Of a DNA stretch of 64,000 bases, positions 43,571-49,313 are shown in pieces. Each line of letters starts with the position of its first letter. Position 1 is the first letter of the stretch. The position numbers and the translations under genes were made by a program. Below the pieces are notes generated by a model. That model was not told the origin of the DNA. It did no database searches and saw nothing but the letters and a program-made list of their open reading frames with translations. Location of the stretch: NCBI GenBank assembly GCA_027334565.1, contig DAHWUP010000001.1, forward strand, positions 1 to 64,000, read 5' to 3'. Source of the stretch: Candidatus Levyibacteriota bacterium. Lineage in GTDB: Bacteria; Patescibacteria; Microgenomatia; Levybacterales; UBA12049.

Positions 43571-44682
43571 AGTATCGAATAAAGCTTTGTTAAAATTGAC
43601 TGAGAATTGGTAATTACTTTATCGTTGTCCGAAAGTCCTCCCATGATCTCCGTTTCTCCGTCAAACGTAGTACCTACCCGAACGTTTTTTAAAACCGGTT
43701 TTCCGTCGGATAAAACCCAGACCTTAGAATCGGAAAGAACGGTCCAGGATGGAACCAAAATGACTTTTTGATTGAAATTGCTTTTAATAAGTACCGTACC
43801 TGTTTGTCCGAATTTCAGATCGGTAGGAAGTTTATTAATTTTAATATCCACCTCATAGACGCTTTCGCCGTTTGCGTCGGTTGTCTGCTGCGGATAAATC
43901 CTGTCGACTATTCCGGTTAAGATTTGCCCGTTTGCTCCGTTCAAAACCACGTTTGCGCTGTTGCCAACACTTATAAAATTTATATCCTGTTGTCTGACAT
44001 TGGCCCTAAAAACCATAGAATTCGGGTCGGCGACCACAAATGAGGTCAGGGGCGTGATGTTGACTCCGGGTGTTGTCACGTCCTCGTGCAAGATAATTCC
44101 GTTTATGGGAGAAGTTAAACCGGCAAGGCTTAGGGCATAACCGGCAAGATTGACATTTATCTGCGCAGTGTTTTGAGTTAAAAGCGCATCGTCGACGATC
44201 CTTTGCACATTATCGTAGACAACCGTGTTCTCGGTGATATTTGAATAATTATTAATCTTATTTGTCGTGTCCAAAGCGGTCCTTTGCTGACTTTCGTAGT
44301 ATCCTGTGCCCAGTTGCTCCTGTGTTTGGCTTGTACTGTTCTTGGTAATTTCATAATTATTTGCGGCGATTTGTAATTGTTCCTGTAATGATGTGGTATC
44401 CAATGAAGCTATCGTTTCTCCCTGATAAACCTTGTCACCTTCTTTTAAAGGTAAGTAAGTTAGTTTTCCGCCGATCTGAAAAGTAAGTGCCGCTTGGGTC
44501 TGCGCCGTCAACGACCCATCCGCTTGTATGACATCCCCTACTACCTTAAGATCTGCTGTTTGAGTTTTAGGCAAGGTTTGGGCATTTGCCAAAAAAGTAA
44601 TTACAAAAATACCGACCACGGATACGACCACGGTCACCAGCAGGTTTTTAAGATTTCTTTTGTTAAATATTTTATTCTTCAT
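43567..44682 (-). CDS. HlyD family / RND-type efflux adaptor protein
   Basis: A 371-residue periplasmic-adaptor-like protein. A basic N-terminus and a signal or anchor helix (LLVTVVVSVVGIFVITFLA) precede the first lipoyl half (ALTFQIGGKLTYLPLKEGDK, then YQGETIASLD). A Gln/Asn/Thr-rich helical hairpin of about 100 residues is next, then the second lipoyl half (GLTSPINGIILHEDV) and the barrel domains ending SQSILTKLYSIL. It resembles MacA/AcrA-type adaptors. It overlaps MarR by 11 bases and the short adaptor by 4 bases. Two adaptors for one transporter in a row is unusual. Confidence 0.82.
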   Translation of the reverse strand: MKNKIFNKRNLKNLLVTVVVSVVGIFVITFLANAQTLPKTQTADLKVVGDVIQADGSLTAQTQAALTFQIGGKLTYLPLKEGDKVYQGETIASLDTTSLQEQLQIAANNYEITKNSTSQTQEQLGTGYYESQQRTALDTTNKINNYSNITENTVVYDNVQRIVDDALLTQNTAQINVNLAGYALSLAGLTSPINGIILHEDVTTPGVNITPLTSFVVADPNSMVFRANVRQQDINFISVGNSANVVLNGANGQILTGIVDRIYPQQTTDANGESVYEVDIKINKLPTDLKFGQTGTVLIKSNFNQKVILVPSWTVLSDSKVWVLSDGKPVLKNVRVGTTFDGETEIMGGLSDNDKVITNSQSILTKLYSIL

Positions 44683-45109
44683 AGTTTTCGGCCTTTTGAG
44701 TTATTGTTTGCAAAATCCTCAAAAGGTCTCTCTTGTCATGCTCCGAAAGAAAAGACAATATTTTATTAATTTTGCTCTCTTTCTGTCTTGTAACGGCTTT
44801 TAACATTTGTTCTCCGTGGCCGGTAAGAGAAATCCTGACGATTCTTCTGTCTCTTCTATCATTTCGTCTTCGAACCAGTTTTGCAAGAATCAGTTTATCA
44901 ACCAGGGAAGTTGCTGTCGGCATTGTGGTTGAAAAATGCTTTGCAAGTTCATGCATGTGCGTATCCCTGCTTTTTTTGATACACCATAAAGCCTCGAGTT
45001 GATGCAACGTAACTTGTTGTTCTTTTTCAGCCAGGGGCATCGAATGTTTCATAACCCTCATCACTTTAGACATTTCATCTATAATTTCCCGATTTAGTTC
45101 GCCATTCAT
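44672..45109 (-). CDS. MarR family transcriptional regulator
   Basis: A 145-residue winged-helix protein. LHQLEALWCIKKSRDTHMHE is the entry to the helix-turn-helix, FSTTMPTATSLVDKLILAKL is the recognition region, and RRRNDRRDRRIVRISLTGHG is the typical MarR wing. By family knowledge it binds as a dimer to an inverted repeat and is released by the efflux substrate. It is the first gene of the efflux operon. An inverted repeat GTTA-N7-TAAC covers its own -10 element, so it probably represses itself and the two adaptors and transporter downstream. Confidence 0.9.
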   Translation of the reverse strand: MNGELNREIIDEMSKVMRVMKHSMPLAEKEQQVTLHQLEALWCIKKSRDTHMHELAKHFSTTMPTATSLVDKLILAKLVRRRNDRRDRRIVRISLTGHGEQMLKAVTRQKESKINKILSFLSEHDKRDLLRILQTITQKAENYEE

Positions 45110-45128
45110 ATAATTTGAAGTACTAATT

Positions 45129-45164
45129 GTTAGATAGTATAACTAATTTTACAACGAATGTCAA
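45129..45164 (-). promoter_or_regulatory. marR-efflux operon promoter with overlapping inverted repeat
   Basis: On the minus strand TTGACA (45164-45159), 17 bases, and TATACT (45141-45136) form a near-consensus promoter about 20 bases upstream of marR transcription entering ATG 45109. The inverted repeat GTTA-N7-TAAC (45129-45143) lies across the -10 element and is a candidate MarR operator. The repeat arms are short, so the operator call is tentative; the promoter call is strong. Confidence 0.7.
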
Positions 45165-45191
45165 GCCAAATAAATTTTATATTGGATTCTT

Positions 45192-45200
45192 TGATATAAT
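45192..45200 (+). promoter_or_regulatory. extended -10 promoter of tRNA-Glu
   Basis: TGATATAAT is an extended -10 (TGn plus TATAAT) ending 9 bases before the first tRNA base. No good -35 is visible at 17 bases, which is normal for extended -10 promoters. Confidence 0.6.
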
Positions 45201-45209
45201 ATAACCATT

Positions 45210-45283
45210 GCCGCCATCGTCTAGTGGCCTAGGACGCCAGGTTCTCATCCTGGAAATCGTGGGTTCAACTCCCACTGGCGGTA
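45210..45283 (+). tRNA. tRNA-Glu (anticodon CTC)
   Basis: The sequence folds as a full cloverleaf. The acceptor arm GCCGCCA pairs with TGGCGGT (first pair G-T). The D arm is GTCT/GGAC around AGTGGCCTA. The anticodon stem CCAGG/CCTGG encloses TTCTCAT, giving anticodon CTC. A 5-base variable loop is followed by the T arm GTGGG/CCCAC around TTCAACT. The discriminator is A and is followed by CC but no encoded A, so the CCA end must be completed by the nucleotidyltransferase. It stands alone between marR and the phosphoribosyltransferase gene. Confidence 0.95.
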
Positions 45284-45295
45284 CCTAGATTCATA

Positions 45296-45314
45296 TCCGG
45301 GGTAGAAACCCGGA
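45296..45314. terminator. possible terminator hairpin after tRNA-Glu
   Basis: TCCGGG and CCCGGA form a 6-base-pair stem around a 7-base loop, placed between the tRNA and the convergent phosphoribosyltransferase stop. No T-run follows on either strand, so it is a weak, possibly bidirectional terminator or just an end-of-transcript hairpin. Confidence 0.3.
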
Positions 45315-45327
45315 AGAAAAACTATGA

Positions 45328-45906
45328 TCAATGATAATCGTAAGGGCCGACAATAACGTTTTTCTCCGCCCTACCCAATTCGTCGGTATCCATTCCGTAT
45401 CCCTGAACCCAGATATTGGGAATCGTAAAACCGGTATAGGTCGGATTAAAATCAACCTCTCTTCTTGCGGGCTTATCTAAAAGCGTAAGTGTTTCAACGC
45501 TTGAAGCGCCCCTTGAACGCGTGAGTTGGTCTACAACCTGAAGCGTTCTGTCGGTATCCGAGACATCGTCAACGATAAGAACATGCCTATCCAAGGGGTT
45601 TAAATCCATATCCTGGATGATCCTTGGCTCCGAAACAGCCTGGGTTCCGGTCGGATAACTTCTGATAGTTATAAAACTTAATTCAAGATCCGTCAGTCCC
45701 TTATCGTGAAGCATCCCTGCAAGGTCTGCGGTTATTCGGAATGCTCCCTTTAATACTCCCAGAACCAACAGTTTATCCCCTTTGTATTTTTTGGCGATTT
45801 CTTCTGACATTTCTTCTAACCTTTCCTGTATTTGCTCATGGGATATCAACACTTCGCCGGGTAAATATTGTTCGGGTGATCTAAAGCGCGGGGATTCTGT
45901 TAACAT
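45328..45906 (-). CDS. hypoxanthine phosphoribosyltransferase-like protein
   Basis: A 192-residue type I phosphoribosyltransferase. Residues 27-60 (RLEEMSEEIAKKY, LGVLKGAFRITADLAGML) match HPRT, with the G-V-L-K-G-A loop. The PRPP loop is VLIVDDVSDTDRTL (109-122). FTIPNIWVQGYGMDTDELGR is the C-terminal base-binding region. It would salvage hypoxanthine or guanine to IMP or GMP. The usual DTGxT of the PRPP loop reads DTDRT, an unusual Gly-to-Asp change. It has its own consensus promoter 9 bases upstream, so the mRNA is almost leaderless. A xanthine or other purine PRTase is the main alternative. Confidence 0.83.
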   Translation of the reverse strand: MLTESPRFRSPEQYLPGEVLISHEQIQERLEEMSEEIAKKYKGDKLLVLGVLKGAFRITADLAGMLHDKGLTDLELSFITIRSYPTGTQAVSEPRIIQDMDLNPLDRHVLIVDDVSDTDRTLQVVDQLTRSRGASSVETLTLLDKPARREVDFNPTYTGFTIPNIWVQGYGMDTDELGRAEKNVIVGPYDYH

Positions 45907-45915
45907 TATTTAGGC

Positions 45916-45944
45916 ATTATATTTTTATATATTTTTTCTGTCAA
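45916..45944 (-). promoter_or_regulatory. consensus promoter of the phosphoribosyltransferase gene
   Basis: Perfect TTGACA (45944-45939), 17 bases, perfect TATAAT (45921-45916) on the minus strand. Only 9 bases separate the -10 from ATG 45906, so the 5' leader would be about 3 bases. Confidence 0.78.
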
Positions 45945-45988
45945 GACCATAAATCGAAATATGACAAAATCCGGCATGGCGTTAGTTT

Positions 45989-47722
45989 TTATCCGAATGT
46001 GAATGCGTAAACCTGCGTTCCCGGGGTTTCGAATTCAAGTTTTACAATGTGCGAACCGGTTTGACCCTTTAGATCGATAAGATTGTAAAGCCTGTCCGAA
46101 TCGACCGTGACCGTTCCGTTTTTTACGTCCGAACCGGCGTTGGCATCATTAACCACTTTATCGTCCAAAAAAACTTTTATTTTCGCAGTGCCTTGCGTTC
46201 CGGGATTTAAAACCAAAAAAACTTTATTCGCATAAAAATCATAAGTTAGTGTCGCCCCGGGACCGGTGATTGCGTTTTGGGGCGATATATTCCAGCTTCC
46301 CCCCAAAGAGAATGAGTTCACAGGCGGGTTTTCGGACAAGGTGAAATTAGTATTTACCACACCCGTATTTCCGCTTGGATAATAATACTCCATCCTCTGG
46401 GCATTAAGATAAGTCTCGGGGGATAAATTGCCTTGTGGTGTTTGGTCGGGAAGATTGTCAAGCTTAACGGTTACTTTTTGACCGGCTTCCTTTAAGAGCT
46501 CCCGGATCGCCATTTCGGTCCGGTCATACTCCCCTTCGCCGAAATGCGTCCGCCTGACATTTCCGTTTGCATCTATAAGGTACTCGGCCGGCCAATACTC
46601 GTTGTTATAGTTGTTCCAGGTAGCGTAATCGTTATCCTGAGCGACCGGATAACGTATATCAAACATTTTTATTGCATTCTCAATGTTTGGAGTACTGTGT
46701 TCGAACGCAAATTCCGGCGTATGAACGCCGATTACTACAAAACCTTTATCCTTATACTTGTCGTACCAGCTGGTGACATGAGAAAGGGTTCTGATGCAAT
46801 TAATGCAGGTATAGGTCCAGAAATCGACCAGCACCACTTTTCCCCGTAAAGCACTGAGCGATAAAGGCTTATCCGTGTTCAACCAACCGGTAATACCAAC
46901 AAAACCCGGCGCGGGATAATCCGCGTTAAAAAGCGAACTGTCGGAAAGCGAAGGTAAATTCAATAAGTTCGAAGATTTTAACGAATTCAACTGTTGAGTC
47001 ACCGCGGGATTACTTTCGATAGCCGTAAGCGAGTTTGAGTATGACGGAAAATAGTCCAAAAGTTTCGTCTCCAAGACCCTGTCATAACCGGTCAGTATCA
47101 GCAAAGCGGTCAAGATCATGACCACGCCAAAAACCTGCTGAACACGTCCGGTATATTTTGACAACAGTTTCGTTTTGCCGAAAACCCTGTTTCCAAGACT
47201 TGCAAAAATGAAAAGAGGAATCCCCGCTCCGGCCAGGTAAAAGAAAGTAACAAGTACCGTTGCAAGATTTACTCTAAGAGTAGCCGACAAGGTTGCGATA
47301 GTTGCCAGAATCGGTCCGGCGCAGGGAGTCCAGACCACGCCTAAAGCCAGGCCGGTTACCAAACCCGATAAAAATCCTGTTTCTTTGGATACATTTAAAT
47401 TTCCGAATTTTCCGACCAAACGACTAAGGTAAGCTTCCAAATACCGGCCGAATTTCGGGATTATCAGCGAGAAACCGAACAGCCCGATCACCAAAACCGC
47501 GAAAAGGCGCAGAAGGTTTGTGTCAAACGGAATTATTTTAACAAGATAAGAAATAAAGAGCGTTAAAATGCCAAACGACAGCATTATTCCGAACGTTATT
47601 CCCAAAGGCTTTCTGTGTCCACCGGTTGAAGACGATAAAACCAATGGAAGAATCGGCCAGATACAGGGGGCGAAAATAGTAATAAGACCCCCCAAAAACG
47701 CAAAGACAAATAGCACCAGCAT
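45989..47722 (-). CDS. dipZ: DipZ-like thiol-disulfide protein (CcdA + TlpA-like thioredoxin + C-terminal domain)
   Basis: A 577-residue three-part protein. The N-terminal six-helix CcdA/DsbD-type domain has Cys20 (FAPCIWPILP) and Cys134 (WTPCAGPILA), the pair that carries electrons across the membrane. A linker leads to a TlpA-like thioredoxin domain at about 275-415 with CINC (Cys306, Cys309) in FWTYTCINCIRTLSHV. The C-terminal beta domain (about 430-577) contains SFSLGGSWNISPQN and VYAFTFG. This architecture is that of mycobacterial DipZ. It moves reducing power to extracytoplasmic thiols, or helps form and edit disulfides. It lies downstream of an XRE regulator and a secreted-repeat protein. 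Confidence 0.9.
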   Translation of the reverse strand: MLVLFVFAFLGGLITIFAPCIWPILPLVLSSSTGGHRKPLGITFGIMLSFGILTLFISYLVKIIPFDTNLLRLFAVLVIGLFGFSLIIPKFGRYLEAYLSRLVGKFGNLNVSKETGFLSGLVTGLALGVVWTPCAGPILATIATLSATLRVNLATVLVTFFYLAGAGIPLFIFASLGNRVFGKTKLLSKYTGRVQQVFGVVMILTALLILTGYDRVLETKLLDYFPSYSNSLTAIESNPAVTQQLNSLKSSNLLNLPSLSDSSLFNADYPAPGFVGITGWLNTDKPLSLSALRGKVVLVDFWTYTCINCIRTLSHVTSWYDKYKDKGFVVIGVHTPEFAFEHSTPNIENAIKMFDIRYPVAQDNDYATWNNYNNEYWPAEYLIDANGNVRRTHFGEGEYDRTEMAIRELLKEAGQKVTVKLDNLPDQTPQGNLSPETYLNAQRMEYYYPSGNTGVVNTNFTLSENPPVNSFSLGGSWNISPQNAITGPGATLTYDFYANKVFLVLNPGTQGTAKIKVFLDDKVVNDANAGSDVKNGTVTVDSDRLYNLIDLKGQTGSHIVKLEFETPGTQVYAFTFG

Positions 47723-47735
47723 AAATAGCTTTCTC

Positions 47736-47758
47736 CGGTAAGCCCGTCGGGCTTACCG
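47736..47758. promoter_or_regulatory. strong intercistronic hairpin before dipZ
   Basis: A perfect 10-base-pair stem (CGGTAAGCCC and its complement) with a 3-base loop fills the 43-base gap upstream of dipZ. On the minus strand its 3' arm runs straight into GGAG, the Shine-Dalgarno of ATG 47722. No T-run follows, so it is not a classic terminator. It could protect the upstream mRNA end or tune dipZ translation. Confidence 0.6.
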
Positions 47759-47765
47759 CAAAATG

Positions 47766-48281
47766 TTATTTCGCAAGGTACCAAACTCCCAGTAATCCGT
47801 TTCCGTTTATTTCTCCTGCTTTTGTATCCCCTGCATAGTAATACAAAGGCATACCATTCCACGTATATTGGGTCTGACCCTGGGCGTTTTTAAAGGTTCC
47901 CAAATGCGCCGGAAGATTTGTCGGGACACTACCGCTCACAAGAAACGGCGGCCACTTGCTAAGACATGCCCCCGTGCAATTGCTGACGTTGGTAGTATCT
48001 TTGGCATAGGTATAAAGAGCCATTCCCTTCGGATCGGTCACGTAACTTCCGACTTTGGCACTGTTTGACATCGCGATCGGCTCCGATACCGCCTGGGTCG
48101 GCTGCATAGCAGCGCTTTGTGCGCCGGCTTGTTTAGCCTGATCGAGCTGCGTTTGATAACTTTGAGCCTGGTCTGCCATCATCTTGGTCAATTTGGTTTT
48201 TTCGTAATAATAACCTCCGAACAGACCGACCAAAAGCGCAATCACTCCGACAACTACCATTGGCGCGTATTTATTGTTCAT
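47766..48281 (-). CDS. membrane-anchored secreted-repeat protein (PF03640-like)
   Basis: A 171-residue protein read from ATG 48281. The longer GTG 48290 start is rejected because that GTG lies inside the Shine-Dalgarno AGGGAGGTG, which is well placed for ATG 48281. One N-terminal helix (VVVGVIALLVGLFGGYYYE) anchors it outside; no lipobox is present. A short helical Gln-rich stalk is followed by two copies of the secreted repeat: GMALYTYAKDTTNVSNCTGAC with LSKWPPF, and YTWNGMPLYYYAGDTKAGE with GLLGVWYL. The function of this repeat is unknown. The NCTGAC cysteines could be substrates of the DipZ-like protein encoded next. Confidence 0.85.
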   Translation of the reverse strand: MNNKYAPMVVVGVIALLVGLFGGYYYEKTKLTKMMADQAQSYQTQLDQAKQAGAQSAAMQPTQAVSEPIAMSNSAKVGSYVTDPKGMALYTYAKDTTNVSNCTGACLSKWPPFLVSGSVPTNLPAHLGTFKNAQGQTQYTWNGMPLYYYAGDTKAGEINGNGLLGVWYLAK

Positions 48282-48323
48282 AATTTTCACCTCCCTTCGG
48301 GCAATATCATATCACTCAAATTA

Positions 48324-48542
48324 TTATTTATCACTTAGTTCAAAAACCTCTTCCACTTTTTTCCCGAAAAATTTTGCAATTATAAAACCAAGCAAAAGCG
48401 AAGGGGTATAGTTGCCTTTTTCTATTGCTACGACTGTCTGCCTGGAAACACCGATTCTTTCTGCCAGTTCTCCCTGGGTAATCCCGAATTTTTTTCTAAA
48501 TAATGCAACCTTATTTTGGATACCTCCCATATCAACCTTCAT
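48324..48542 (-). CDS. small XRE-family helix-turn-helix regulator
   Basis: A 72-residue Cro/CI-type DNA-binding protein. NKVALFRKKFGITQGELAER is helices 1-2, IGVSRQTVVAIEKGNYTPS contains the recognition helix, and LLLGFIIAKFFGKKVEEVFE is the C-terminal half. It has no effector domain. A 24-base palindrome with one mismatch lies 15 bases upstream, probably its own operator. It is followed after 42 bases by the secreted-repeat gene and then dipZ, all on the same strand, so it may control that operon. Confidence 0.9.
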   Translation of the reverse strand: MKVDMGGIQNKVALFRKKFGITQGELAERIGVSRQTVVAIEKGNYTPSLLLGFIIAKFFGKKVEEVFELSDK

Positions 48543-48556
48543 TTTCCAAAACTTAA

Positions 48557-48580
48557 TAATGTCAAGCCTGCTTTACATTA
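48557..48580. promoter_or_regulatory. palindromic operator upstream of the XRE gene
   Basis: Two 11-base arms, TAATGTCAAGC and GCTTTACATTA, separated by CT and complementary at 10 of 11 positions. The position just upstream of a small XRE regulator fits an autoregulatory operator. On the minus strand it contains TTGACA, which could be a -35 element blocked by the bound repressor; no matching -10 is evident. Confidence 0.65.
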
Positions 48581-48789
48581 TCCTTTTTCACAACCGGAGT
48601 CTGTAAACCCGATCACCAACCTTAGCTTCGGAAACCGGTTTTTTTAGACGATAAGTTAGTTCCATATCAAGAGGTGAATTTTCAAAGAATCATTTTCCCA
48701 GATCTTAACGGTTCCGGGAGGGGAAAGAGAAATGAGACGACGCAGCCTGATCGTGGAAGAGTTAATCAAGATATTAATCCTATAGTTAA
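48581..48789. other. non-coding gap between XRE gene and 48828 gene
   Basis: I see no open frame, RNA or repeat I can support here. A purine-rich stretch (GGGAGGGGAAAGAG near 48715) resembles a Shine-Dalgarno but no credible gene follows it. Confidence 0.5.
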
Positions 48790-48818
48790 TTGACTTACGG
48801 CTGTTTTTCTGCTATAAT
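48790..48818 (+). promoter_or_regulatory. consensus promoter of the 48828 gene
   Basis: TTGACT (48790-48795), 17 bases, TATAAT (48813-48818). The -10 ends 9 bases before ATG 48828, leaving a leader of about 3 bases. Confidence 0.75.
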
Positions 48819-48827
48819 TCGCTTCCT

Positions 48828-49196
48828 ATGTCAGCCTTGGAACGAGAACTTACAAACTACTTATATGAGGATTCGCACACTACGTTGGGCGTTAATAGTC
48901 CCGATTTTGACGAAACGGCCTTAAAACCACCGTCCGTGGTCACATTGCTTTTGGATATTAAGCCGGACGTTCCCCTCACCCAAGCCGCACTCGAACAGCT
49001 TCATTCATTGCCGCAGATGATAAGCTTTATCCATGAATATACCGCTTTGGATGTTGAAAAAGGGCTGCCGGAAGACAAAGCACGTCAACACGTCGGCAGG
49101 ATGATGTTAAGATTAGCAAAACAGGACGGAGCAGAAACACTTGCAAGATGGCAAAAAGCGGTAAGGGGTTCGGCAATACTGACAACGGGGTTTTAG
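48828..49196 (+). CDS. hypothetical protein, 122 residues
   Basis: Not recognised. A soluble protein with an acidic N-terminus (LERELTNYLYEDSHTTLGV), a middle part VVTLLLDIKPDVPLTQAALE and a helical C-terminal half (EDKARQHVGRMMLRLAKQDG, then ARWQKAVRGSAILTTGF). No signal peptide, membrane helix or metal motif is visible. A near-perfect promoter with a 3-base leader supports the start and that the gene is expressed. It stands alone: the next gene begins 117 bases downstream. The helical C-terminus could be a small interaction domain, but no function can be assigned. Confidence 0.7.
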   Translation: MSALERELTNYLYEDSHTTLGVNSPDFDETALKPPSVVTLLLDIKPDVPLTQAALEQLHSLPQMISFIHEYTALDVEKGLPEDKARQHVGRMMLRLAKQDGAETLARWQKAVRGSAILTTGF

Positions 49197-49313
49197 GTTT
49201 TTTTATTTCCGGAAGTATCCTCGAACATTTCCTACCTTACTATCACCTAAAAAGATCCACCGGTGAATGATTGATTTTATCAACCTACACCCGATCGGGC
49301 AATTTATTCAATT

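Noticed and set aside
48282..48290. GTG 48290 as start of the secreted-repeat gene
   Set aside because: The GTG is part of the Shine-Dalgarno AGGGAGGTG that is correctly spaced for ATG 48281.
48700..48789. Short gene after the purine-rich GGGAGGGG near 48715
   Set aside because: The ATG that follows leads to a short frame with no support, and the stretch lies directly upstream of a strong promoter for the 48828 gene.
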